Origin: Alphaproteobacteria bacterium US3C007
GTDB taxonomy: Bacteria; Pseudomonadota; Alphaproteobacteria; Rhodobacterales; Rhodobacteraceae
DNA length: 64,000 nucleotides
Assembly (NCBI GenBank): GCA_034423775.1
Contig: CP139918.1
Location: 806,001 to 870,000, forward strand
Reading direction: 5' to 3'
Shown here one piece after another: positions 34,037-41,167 of the stretch; within the stretch, counting starts at the first letter, position 1, and every line of letters begins with the position of its first letter. Under the pieces are notes generated by a model. The model searched no databases. It was not told where the DNA came from and saw only the letters and a program-made list of their open reading frames with translations. The position numbers and the translations under genes are program-made.

Positions 34037-34074
34037 CCAAAACCTCATACTATGTACGTTATATGAGGTTTTGG
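34037..34074. repeat. Perfect 13-bp inverted repeat with 12-base spacer
   Basis: CCAAAACCTCATA and TATGAGGTTTTGG face each other around a 12-base loop, between the start of the compact recombinase and the stop of the ATPase gene (both leftward). It may terminate ATPase transcription. The right arm ends in GGTTTTGGG rather than a T tract, so a recombinase binding or att site is an equal possibility. Confidence 0.7.
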
Positions 34075-34107
34075 GCTGTGTGATTGCGCTAAGGGTAATA
34101 TCAGCGG

Positions 34108-34749
34108 TCAAAGCGTTGCAACTTTGCTGGCCATAACTGTCTCTTCGACGAGATCGATTAAATCGCGCGCACTGCCATTAAAGCTTTGCAACATTTGCGT
34201 TACATCCTGCTGTGTTGGATTTAAGCCTTCTGCCTGCAACATACTTAATACGCGTGGCACCCAATCCGTATTTGAGGGTGGATCTATATCCAGCACTCGA
34301 AAGCGTGACAGCATCGCACCCATTATTCTGTTTTTATGGTTGGTCGTTGCCACGAAACGGATCAGATGGCGTTTGGTATCCATGAACTCACGGAACTTTG
34401 GCTGCACACTGCGCAGATCCAGCTCGTCGATCTCATTAATGACAATCAGCGCTTTGTCTGAGTTGCCAAACATTTGATAGTTCACTTCGGCCATAATTTT
34501 ATCTTCAAAGCTTTTACCGAGGCTTGCAGCATTGTGTTCCCAATGCATGTAGTGATCCTGCGCACGCAGAAAATGACTTTGAGCTATTACGCGTGCTGCT
34601 TCTGTTTTTCCTGCGCCGGGTGGGCCAGCCAACAATAAAGGCTTAGCTGGTGGTTGCTCGCAATAAGATTTGATTACAGCCGCATTCAGCGGATTTGCAA
34701 TTACTAAATCGGCAAAAGTCCGCGGTAAATGTTTGAGGTCAAATGACAT
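34108..34749 (-). CDS. Stand-alone clamp-loader-like AAA+ ATPase
   Basis: A 213-residue AAA+ ATPase resembling the large subunit of phage and archaeal clamp loaders (RFC/gp44). Walker A is GPPGAGKT (42-49), Walker B ALIVINEIDEL (100-110, with Asn before Glu), sensor 1 FVATTNH (132-138), and an arginine finger SRFRVLDI. It starts like RFC subunits (LKHLPRTFADLVI). It lacks the C-terminal collar domain needed for a pentamer in true loaders. No sliding clamp gene is present in the element, so it might load the host beta clamp or another protein onto DNA made by the element's own replication initiator. Confidence 0.88.
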   Translation of the reverse strand: MSFDLKHLPRTFADLVIANPLNAAVIKSYCEQPPAKPLLLAGPPGAGKTEAARVIAQSHFLRAQDHYMHWEHNAASLGKSFEDKIMAEVNYQMFGNSDKALIVINEIDELDLRSVQPKFREFMDTKRHLIRFVATTNHKNRIMGAMLSRFRVLDIDPPSNTDWVPRVLSMLQAEGLNPTQQDVTQMLQSFNGSARDLIDLVEETVMASKVATL

Positions 34750-34818
34750 CCTCAGATCCTTTCAGTGAAGTTGCAGATCTATGGGACAGCGCAATGCTGC
34801 CCCATAGGTTGGCAGAAA

Positions 34819-35637
34819 TTAGCCATATACTTGGCTTGCAGCGCCGTTGGTGTAAGTGGTGTCACCTGAAGCCGATATTGTTGCTGTAGGGCTCACGCGG
34901 ATCATCTTAGCGGCGAACTCCTTGACATCGCGTGCTCGTTTGGTTGCAAGATCGCTTGCATCAAGCTTGGCGATGCTTTCTTGGGCGCGCTCATCAAGGT
35001 CTTTTCCGGAGGATACGAGTACAGCATCGATGATGCCGGCTTCATTGCAACCATACACAATGGTACCCGTGCCGTTGTCGTTGCAGCGCACCAGGGCAAC
35101 TGCGTAGTCTTCCTCGTAGTCGGTGTTTGGCTGGATGAACGTTGGCAGATCAAACGTCGACACACCAACTTGGACTTCCTGCAGTCCTTCAAGGGCAAGT
35201 TTTTTGAAGTCTTCTTTAGACATCGAGCTTGATTTTGTAGTTGTAGACACACGGCGCACTTCTTCTATACCACCGCATTCTTGCACATAACTGGTGAAGC
35301 TTTGATCAGGGCTCTTCATATCATGAGCAATAGCAACCACGCGGGCGTAGGCCTCTTCACGGCGCCCTTGGTTTGCGAACACATAGCGGATTACTTTGAG
35401 CGCCAGGCTGGTGTTGGCTTGTGTTTTTACTTCGAGGTCCGTTAGCAAAGCCGCAAACGCACGGCGCTTTCCAACTTCTGTTTTAAGCTCGGCATAGAGC
35501 GCGTACACGCTCTCTAGTATTGCGTAGAGCTCATCATTAGATGCGCGCAGCGTGCCTTCTTCCCAAGTTGCGCGTGCTCTGTGCATTGCGTCTAGCCGCT
35601 TGTGGATATCAATTTTAATTTGTGTTTGAACAGACAT
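34819..35637 (-). CDS. Hypothetical protein, 272 aa, of the Rep/clamp-loader element
   Basis: I do not recognise this family. Translation likely starts at ATG 35637 after GAAAGGAAG, though the frame extends further upstream. The first ~100 residues are helical (RLDAMHRARATWEEG, ESVYALYAELKTEVGKRRAFAALLTDL). The middle has VIRYVFANQGRREEAYARVVAIAH. The C-terminal third is more beta-like (DYAVALVRCNDNGTGTIVYGC) and ends in an Ala/Ser/Thr-rich tail. No signal peptide or membrane segment. It is immediately upstream of the ATPase gene in the same direction, 69 bases apart, so the two probably work together in replication or packaging of the element. Confidence 0.75.
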   Translation of the reverse strand: MSVQTQIKIDIHKRLDAMHRARATWEEGTLRASNDELYAILESVYALYAELKTEVGKRRAFAALLTDLEVKTQANTSLALKVIRYVFANQGRREEAYARVVAIAHDMKSPDQSFTSYVQECGGIEEVRRVSTTTKSSSMSKEDFKKLALEGLQEVQVGVSTFDLPTFIQPNTDYEEDYAVALVRCNDNGTGTIVYGCNEAGIIDAVLVSSGKDLDERAQESIAKLDASDLATKRARDVKEFAAKMIRVSPTATISASGDTTYTNGAASQVYG

Positions 35638-35817
35638 GGTTCTTCCTTTCAATTTAGGCCTGCAGGGTTGTGCAAACCGTTGAGTAAAAGCCCGCCGCCA
35701 ATAAACATTGCCATCGGCAGGTGATGGGCTCCAGCATTTAAGTGTCATGCTAAAACTTGTATAATCGAGCTATCGGGCTAGTTTTTGACTCCAAACGCAA
35801 CAAATGGAGATGGAGTC

Positions 35818-36588
35818 ATGCCCAAAGACTGGGCCTATGAAAACGCGGAGGCACTGAGCTTTGTTACAGCCCCGCCTAACAACGCAGAACTTGCGCATAC
35901 TCGCTTCAAAGGTAGCCGAAACATGCCTTATAAAGGTGCTGAGCCATATAAATCTTCGATTTATTATTGGTGGTGGGCATTTTTAAAGCGCAACAAAGAT
36001 TATAAGCAAACATGCCGGAAATGCGGCACAGGCAAACTCGCGCGTCTTTATCGAGACTTTGGAAACATTTTTGAAGGCACTTTTTTAGAATGGTGGACGG
36101 GCCACAAGACACTGTTCGCAGAGCAGCGACATTTGAATGCACACGGCGATAACGAACACAAAATAATATATCATATTGACCCTTATCGTCCACTTCACTA
36201 CATCCAAGAAGAGATCAAAGCACTTCACATGCGCGCACACGCAATCATGCCTAGGCTAGGCTCTAGGTCCAACTCAACTGCGGAATATCCAATTTACACC
36301 AATGTCTCTGCGCATACGCTCCACCGTGTTTTGACCATATGGGATCTCAAACAAACTAACCCTGCACATCGCGCTTATGATCTAGGCATATTGGCAGGGC
36401 TACGCCCGAACTTGATGCCTCCGTCTAAGTACGGCGCCAAACGCACGCTAAAAGCCCTTGAGATTGAGCGGCGCAACAAGCGCGCACGCATCAGCATATC
36501 CAATCAAACCAACCGATATTTGCGAACCGCGGTGCAATACATTGAGAATGTTGGGCTTGGTGAATTCCCTAAAGCGCTGCGTCGTTAA
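35818..36588 (+). CDS. Hypothetical protein with Trp-rich motifs, 256 aa
   Basis: I do not recognise a named domain. The start at ATG 35818 follows GGAGATGGAG; an upstream in-frame ATG at 35785 is less well placed. The most conserved-looking part is SSIYYWWWAFLKRNKDYKQTC, then GKLARLYRDFGNIFEG, then FLEWWTGHKTLFAEQ. Two cysteines (TCRKC) could bind metal. The C-terminal half is basic (KRTLKALEIERRNKRARIS), suggesting nucleic-acid contact. It is transcribed divergently from the 272-aa protein gene. I believe similar proteins accompany compact recombinases in other marine bacteria, but I cannot check this. Confidence 0.75.
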   Translation: MPKDWAYENAEALSFVTAPPNNAELAHTRFKGSRNMPYKGAEPYKSSIYYWWWAFLKRNKDYKQTCRKCGTGKLARLYRDFGNIFEGTFLEWWTGHKTLFAEQRHLNAHGDNEHKIIYHIDPYRPLHYIQEEIKALHMRAHAIMPRLGSRSNSTAEYPIYTNVSAHTLHRVLTIWDLKQTNPAHRAYDLGILAGLRPNLMPPSKYGAKRTLKALEIERRNKRARISISNQTNRYLRTAVQYIENVGLGEFPKALRR

Positions 36589-36620
36589 TATTTTTATATT
36601 GATTTTATTGATTAATAATC

Positions 36621-36743
36621 CAAACACGCTGTTTGAAAACGCCATGTTTGAGTTTTTTGTCAAACACGCTGTTTGCAACAGGAGTGTTTGGTCACTTGTA
36701 AATAAACGCCGTGTTAACACGGCATGTTCAAACAGCGTGTTTG
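36621..36743. repeat. Cluster of palindromes: three CAAACA-N3-TGTTTG sites plus GCCGTGTTAACACGGC
   Basis: Perfect 15-bp dyads CAAACA-CGC-TGTTTG lie at 36621-36635 and 36661-36675, and the reverse-complement version with GCG lies at 36729-36743. A 16-bp perfect palindrome sits at 36708-36723, and further TGTTTG half-sites are interspersed (36644, 36684). The cluster fills the gap between two convergent genes. It looks like a binding array for a dimeric protein and is a good candidate origin of replication for the element. Confidence 0.85.
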
Positions 36744-36834
36744 CTCCAAAATTTACTAGCTCGACAGTGTGACAGTGCTCACTTTGTTGAGGGCAGATTT
36801 GCTGTGTTTGTGTTGAGATGGTGTGTGTTTGGCT

Positions 36835-37167
36835 TCAATATTCCTCCGCTAACATAATAGTGAGTATGCGTGTTGTGACAGCTGGATCAGTCGGATCGGG
36901 TGAGTGCATCTGTAGATCAATGTCGTAGTAATCGATCTTCCAAAAGATTGTGCTTTCCCCAAATTGAATTGAGCCGAAGTCATGCTCGAAATATGGATCG
37001 TTGATGGGAGTGAAGTCTTTGTATTTACGTACCTTGTCCAGAATGTAGGCGACATTATCATCGTTCAACTCAGCAACGCCTTGAGTGATCACCACACGAC
37101 ACTCACCAAATGTCTGCCGTGCTTGATCATTAAGTGCAGCTATTTTTGCCGTGGTAGCGTCAGGCAT
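36835..37167 (-). CDS. DUF3768 family protein
   Basis: A small acidic protein, about 110 residues from ATG 37167 (the frame also runs back to 37239). It carries the DUF3768 hallmarks: KIAALNDQARQTFGECRVVIT, a central YILDKVRKYKDFTPINDPY followed by EHDFGSIQFG, then IFWKIDYYDIDLQ, SPDPTDPAVTTRILTIMLAEEY at the end. Its function is unknown; the family is found widely in alphaproteobacterial plasmids and integrative elements. An overlapping small gene lies upstream in the same direction. Confidence 0.88.
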   Translation of the reverse strand: MPDATTAKIAALNDQARQTFGECRVVITQGVAELNDDNVAYILDKVRKYKDFTPINDPYFEHDFGSIQFGESTIFWKIDYYDIDLQMHSPDPTDPAVTTRILTIMLAEEY

Positions 37168-37387
37168 GTGCTGCAGCTTTGTCAGAACTTGATTTGACTG
37201 CAGGTTGCGCTCTGTCACCTGAGTAACGGCTGCGCTCAACTAGATGATCTTCTTTCTTGAGTGTGGCGGCATGAACCAGCTTTTGTTCTTTAAGCCCTGC
37301 CATTAGCTTGTCTCGTCGTGCTATGATGGCATCACGCTTCATGCTGCGATCGACTGTTTTGAATGTTAATTTTGCCAAATGTGTCAT
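37160..37387 (-). CDS. Small hypothetical basic protein upstream of DUF3768
   Basis: A 75-residue lysine- and arginine-rich frame (SMKRDAIIARRDKLMAGLKEQKLV, then TLKKEDHLVERSRY). It overlaps the start of the DUF3768 gene by a few bases, which suggests translational coupling, but there is no strong ribosome site. It has no known domain. It could be a DNA-binding accessory protein of the element or a spurious frame. Confidence 0.4.
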   Translation of the reverse strand: MTHLAKLTFKTVDRSMKRDAIIARRDKLMAGLKEQKLVHAATLKKEDHLVERSRYSGDRAQPAVKSSSDKAAAHA

Positions 37388-37810
37388 CTGCGCATCTTGC
37401 TGTTTGGTTACAGCTAAAGCGTATGTTCAATTTGATAATTGGACTACCGAAAATATATTCAGGTATATGATTTTATGCAATAATATCTTATTATAGGAGA
37501 TGGTGTATATACCTGCAATGTTGCCCCGATATGTACTTGTGGAGTAATGGCTGACTTTAGAGCAGCGTAGATACACCGACCCTACGCTCATAAAAAAGCG
37601 TCTAACGGTTTGCTCCGCTGACGCTGTATATCTTACTGTGTGTGTTACGGTCTTTGTTCGATCATCTTCGTTTGAGCTTTTGTTGATCTTCTGTGTTCTT
37701 TTGAACCTTCGTTAGTTCGAACAACTGCTCGTGAACAAGGATGTGCCAAGACCTGCGCCTTTGGCATCTGCCGTGTTCAAACTGCTCAGGTGATTGCTGC
37801 GCGAAGGGGC
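37388..37810. other. 423-base gap upstream of the DUF3768 genes
   Basis: I see no gene. The stretch is AT-rich to about 37510, giving plausible promoter sequence for the leftward genes. GTTCGAAC and related GAAC/GTTC pieces recur near 37655-37735, downstream of the Rep gene stop, without a clear hairpin. Confidence 0.4.
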
Positions 37811-38452
37811 TTAGCCACGCTCCATCATCTGCAAATCACTGCATGCCTCATATGCTGCCTTTTGATCGTCTAATGCCTGTTGCGCTTGCCTAAGCCAGAG
37901 AGGGCTGGCTGCCCTTTGAATGCGTTGTGCCTGTTGTTGAGTATAGTGCTCATCCAATGCATGATCCGTGAGGTAATAGGACTGCTCTACAGTCCAACTT
38001 AGCTCGTCTAGAATAGTATCACTGCCCCTGCGCCAATACTCGTGTGTGACGTAGCTGGCCACTGCGGCACGGTCCTGCACTGGCATGATCCAATTCTTAG
38101 CCAATGGCGCTGTTTGCGCATGGTGCTGGGCCCATACAGCGTTGAGTAAACAGCACATGCTCTGCGTGTTCTTCAGTGGGCTCTTCATTACAAAGTGAAC
38201 GTGATAGTTCTCGTGATCTGAGCCTTCGTGGGCAAAGCACCAGCGGGGCACGCGCATGTTCTGACGCTCAGCAGCTTTGCCAAACAGCACTCGGTCCATC
38301 TTGTTCCAGTAGCTGCGTAGAAGGGCGTTGGCGTTATGTCTGCCAATGGTTCGGCCATTCACAAACTTGAGTGTGCCAAACACATTCCAGTCTTGTGTCA
38401 GTAAGTGACCAATCAAAGCCTGTCGTTCTTGTTTACGCTGTTCATATGTCAT
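37811..38452 (-). CDS. Putative HUH-type Rep endonuclease (rolling-circle initiator)
   Basis: A 213-residue protein with the three motif types of HUH endonucleases in the right order: FGTLKF (residues 25-30, motif 1), HEGSDHENYHVHFVMKSP (His84-x-His86, motif 2), and VASYVTHEYW (Tyr134 and Tyr139, motif 3). Such enzymes nick one strand at an origin and stay joined to the 5' end through tyrosine, starting rolling-circle replication or transposition. No helicase domain is fused. I did not match it to a specific family, so a relaxase or Y1/REP-type transposase is possible. Its co-location with a clamp-loader ATPase and palindromic repeats favours replication. Confidence 0.75.
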   Translation of the reverse strand: MTYEQRKQERQALIGHLLTQDWNVFGTLKFVNGRTIGRHNANALLRSYWNKMDRVLFGKAAERQNMRVPRWCFAHEGSDHENYHVHFVMKSPLKNTQSMCCLLNAVWAQHHAQTAPLAKNWIMPVQDRAAVASYVTHEYWRRGSDTILDELSWTVEQSYYLTDHALDEHYTQQQAQRIQRAASPLWLRQAQQALDDQKAAYEACSDLQMMERG

Positions 38453-38466
38453 GCTCGTCTCCGCAT

Positions 38467-38572
38467 GTATTTATCAACGAGACAAGAAAACCCTGCAAAA
38501 ACGGCTGTAACTTATGAACAGCGCAGCAAACGGCGCACAAACACCGCATCTTCGCTCAATCGAGATAAATAC
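38467..38572. repeat. 9-bp inverted repeat GTATTTATC...GATAAATAC between divergent genes
   Basis: The arms (38467-38475 and 38564-38572) flank about 88 bases between the Rep gene and the rightward small gene. They may mark operators of a shared regulator or the edges of an origin. Confidence 0.5.
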
Positions 38573-38601
38573 CAGTGCAAGCAGCGCATTGGAGGCAACA
38601 T

Positions 38602-38928
38602 ATGAGCATAAGATTACTAGAACACCTAAGAGACGAATTGATCGCCACTGGCATTGTGCACAACACCCCAGAGTTTTGTCGCAGCTGGCTTGGGCGCAGT
38701 GAAGGATATATCCGTGTGCTGCGTTATAACCGCATTGATCCAAGTGTAGAGACGCTAGCGATTTGCTCTAACAAGCTAGGCCATTATGCAGCGCGTCTGA
38801 ATGGGTCAGATGCTGAGGGTCATAAAGCGTGGGCACTTAAGTTGATCAACCTCAAAGCCCTATGTGACAGTGCCATTTCAAGGCAAGCTGAGGCTGTGTG
38901 GCGTGCACCAGAAAGGATGGCGCCATGA
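38602..38928 (+). CDS. Small helical protein, possible DUF6626-like regulator
   Basis: The 108-residue product starts at ATG 38602 behind a strong GGAGG. The first half looks like a helix-turn-helix: LEHLRDELIATGIVHNTPEFCRSWLGRSEGYIRVLRYNRIDPSVETL. The WLGRS-x-xY-x-x-LR pattern recalls the small DUF6626 proteins of Rhodobacterales, but I am not sure. It is transcribed divergently from the Rep gene, the usual place for a copy-number or repression protein. Its stop overlaps the next start (ATGA). Confidence 0.7.
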   Translation: MSIRLLEHLRDELIATGIVHNTPEFCRSWLGRSEGYIRVLRYNRIDPSVETLAICSNKLGHYAARLNGSDAEGHKAWALKLINLKALCDSAISRQAEAVWRAPERMAP

Positions 38929-39065
38929 GTGCACATCCAAAATGGGTTATACAGCCTCAAAAATCTGCGCTGTGGTTTTTTATAGGCCAGTACTTAACAA
39001 TCCGAGGTGGTCTTTTGCAGGCCCCAAGCGCGCGAGTTAGGGGGCACCGCAATGAACGATCGTGA
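38925..39065 (+). CDS. Small overlapping frame, 46 aa
   Basis: Starts in the ATGA overlap with the preceding gene and ends inside the start of the next. It has one hydrophobic stretch (ALWFFIGQYLTI) then a basic tail (ARVRGHRNERS). The coupling suggests real translation, perhaps of a small membrane peptide or simply a link to the next gene. No homology recognised. Confidence 0.35.
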   Translation: MSAHPKWVIQPQKSALWFFIGQYLTIRGGLLQAPSARVRGHRNERS

Positions 39066-39417
39066 AGAGCTGCGCCGCCTGATTGATGTTATTGAGAAAG
39101 GCTCTGGCAGTGGCAGTCTTGAGCAGGCCATTGATGACATCAAAACCTTTGCTAACACTGCAAGCTTTCTAGCCAACAAGCTGGATACACGGCTCAAAGG
39201 TGGTGAGGTCAAAGCAAAGAGTAAACCCAAATCGCGCGTGGGAAAAGCAATAGCGTCAGTGCCTAAGCCCAATATACAAAAGGCACCAAGTTCGAGGTCT
39301 GATCCGCTTCCGACAAATACATCTGGAATGCCAAAAGCGACCAGTATCGCAACATCACAGGCTGATTTTGAGAGGCTTAAACCTCAGAGGTCGCAACCGC
39401 CCGTTGGAGCTAGTTGA
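39052..39417 (+). CDS. Hypothetical protein, 121 aa
   Basis: Starts at ATG 39052. The N-terminal ~50 residues form an acidic amphipathic helix pair (REELRRLIDVIEKGSG, LEQAIDDIKTFANTASFLANKL). The remainder is a low-complexity Lys/Pro/Ser-rich tail (GEVKAKSKPKSRVGKAIAS). No known domain, signal peptide or membrane segment. It is the last gene of the rightward group of the Rep/clamp-loader element. The next 200 bases hold no gene. Confidence 0.6.
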   Translation: MNDREELRRLIDVIEKGSGSGSLEQAIDDIKTFANTASFLANKLDTRLKGGEVKAKSKPKSRVGKAIASVPKPNIQKAPSSRSDPLPTNTSGMPKATSIATSQADFERLKPQRSQPPVGAS

Positions 39418-39636
39418 TCGAAATGGTGTCTTTTGTCGTCTGTGCTGCGGTGTGCGGGCTCGAACTTAATCGTGCCGCTCTGTGTGGCAGCCTACGCGGG
39501 TTGGTGACTTACACAGGATTTAAGCGTGTAATTGCACGGTTTTTGGTCAAAGAAGTGTGTTTGATTTGCTCATTGTGCTTTCTTTAGAGAGGCATAGTTA
39601 GAATGGAATTAGGCAGATGAATAACAAAGAAACAGA

Positions 39637-39689
39637 AGCACTGATTTGTAATCAGTAGGTCCGCGGTTCGAGTCCGTGTGGGGGCACCA
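39637..39689 (+). repeat. att site: 3' half of a tRNA-Thr (TGT) gene
   Basis: From the anticodon stem to CCA this matches a tRNA-Thr: ACTGA-TTTGTAA-TCAGT with anticodon TGT, T arm CGCGGTTCGAGTCCGTG, acceptor 3' strand TGGGGGC, discriminator A and CCA. The 5' half (acceptor 5' strand and D arm) is absent upstream. So it is an att copy, not a functional tRNA. Its last 16 bases recur at 54472-54487. An integrase gene starts 160 bases downstream. Confidence 0.88.
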
Positions 39690-39733
39690 TTTTCCGCTTA
39701 AAAACAAAATAAACATCATGATGTCAGTATATT

Positions 39734-39763
39734 GGACCATTAATCGGGACCGCTTTCGGGACC
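39734..39763. repeat. GGACC direct repeats, probable integrase arm sites
   Basis: GGACC occurs at 39734, 39747 and 39759, the last two within GGGACCGCTTTCGGGACCACTT. The same motif in similar spacing lies beside the related integrase at 9011-9041 and near the right end of this island at 54392-54408. Confidence 0.65.
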
Positions 39764-39848
39764 ACTTGGTCGTGTTCTCCACCTGATTTGTCACAGACGA
39801 GCGAACTCAGCGCTTGAAACGAGTCATGTTTGAGCTGACAGTCAATTG

Positions 39849-41144
39849 ATGGACAAGAACATGCCAAAACTCCCCGCTTATGTCTTCCGTAGAGCTAATG
39901 GATCGTACCGCTACAAGCGCAATGTCCCAAAGAAGCTGGTGGGCTTGATTGGCAAGGCGACTTTGTACCGGCAGCTGGGTGAGAGCTATGCTGAAGCGAT
40001 GCGAAACCTGCCGCAGGTCCACAATGAGATCGACAAACTGTTTCGCAATGAAGCGCATGTGCCGTCTGGTGAACGAGCCTTGGCAATCATCCGAGGGGCT
40101 TTGGGAAGTGAAGTGGCAGAGCAAGTGCTGGCGGGGCAGGTGGTCGAGTACAGCCAGGAAGATTACGCACTGAATGAACTGGCGAGAGATATCGCAGGTA
40201 AGCTCTCAGATGACATCGTCACCCAAATCTACACGGGTCGGTTAAAGCAGCCAGCCTTGACGCTGCAGAAGGCGCTGGGAGAGTATCAGCAGTATAAAAC
40301 AGACGATGCAGGAGAGAGCCGTGAGCTAGAGCTGCGGGTGGTCAGGCTTCGCAAAGACCTTGGAGCAGCCATCGGTAAGCAGCGGGTTGCGGATACACCC
40401 CTGAATGAGATTACCCGAGCTGATGCGAACGCCCTGCGAGATTATCTGCTGCAGCGCATGAAGCCGAGCTCAGTGCATCGGTATATCACTGTTGTCAGGG
40501 CTGCAGTGAACTATGTCATAACGGAGCATAGTCTAAATATCCCCAATGTCTTTAACGGCCTTCGGATCAAGGGCGCCTTGGCAACTGTAGATGACAGGTT
40601 GCCGATGAGTGATCAGGACCTCGCCATGGTACGACCCAACTTTGACGATGATCCTGTGGCCCATGCTCTGTTTGTCGCTCTGACGGATACAGGAGCGCGC
40701 CTATCGGAGATAACGGGCCTGGAGGTGCAGGATGTCGACTTGCAGGAGCGGTCTATCACGATCAGGCCCAATGGCGTCAGAACACTCAAAACGAAAGGGT
40801 CACAGCGGACACTGCCGCTAAGCGAGAGGGCCCTAGAGTTGCTGCAGGAACATCGAAGAGGGAAGGGTGATACCCAGCCTATATTTCCTGACTACGCGCG
40901 CCCACGTGGCAGAGATGCTGCCTCTGCTATGCTAATGAAACGCTTGCGCCGGAGCATCACAGACAAGAAGATTACCATGCACTCCCTACGCCACCGCATG
41001 AAGGACAAGCTGCGCAATACTGGCTGTCCTGAGGCCATCTCCCTGGCCATCCTGGGCCACAGCACCAACACAGTGGCTGCCAACTATGGCTCAGGGTATG
41101 CACTTGAGGTCATGCGGGAGCAATTGGAGCGGGTGTGGTCGTAA
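39849..41144 (+). CDS. int: Tyrosine-recombinase integrase at tRNA-Thr
   Basis: A 431-residue integrase, start ATG 39849. It is a close homologue of the broken integrase at 7626-8924: YVFRRANGSYRYKRNVP, LIGKATLYRQLGESY, and near-identical catalytic segments. Box I Arg is in GARLSEITGLEVQDV, HSLRHRMKDKL holds His-x-x-Arg, ILGHSTNTVAANYGSGYAL holds His and Tyr. All catalytic residues are present. It lies just inside the tRNA-Thr att copy and should act on 39637-39689 and the right end near 54472. The polymerase-like gene follows after 23 bases in the same direction. Confidence 0.95.
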   Translation: MDKNMPKLPAYVFRRANGSYRYKRNVPKKLVGLIGKATLYRQLGESYAEAMRNLPQVHNEIDKLFRNEAHVPSGERALAIIRGALGSEVAEQVLAGQVVEYSQEDYALNELARDIAGKLSDDIVTQIYTGRLKQPALTLQKALGEYQQYKTDDAGESRELELRVVRLRKDLGAAIGKQRVADTPLNEITRADANALRDYLLQRMKPSSVHRYITVVRAAVNYVITEHSLNIPNVFNGLRIKGALATVDDRLPMSDQDLAMVRPNFDDDPVAHALFVALTDTGARLSEITGLEVQDVDLQERSITIRPNGVRTLKTKGSQRTLPLSERALELLQEHRRGKGDTQPIFPDYARPRGRDAASAMLMKRLRRSITDKKITMHSLRHRMKDKLRNTGCPEAISLAILGHSTNTVAANYGSGYALEVMREQLERVWS

Positions 41145-41167
41145 ATATTCTACTGGATATTAAATAA

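Noticed and set aside
36600..36760. CRISPR-like array
   Set aside because: The repeats are palindromic, short and irregularly spaced, with no cas genes in the window.
39637..39689. Functional tRNA-Thr
   Set aside because: The acceptor 5' strand and D arm are missing upstream, so it cannot fold as a full tRNA; kept as an att copy.
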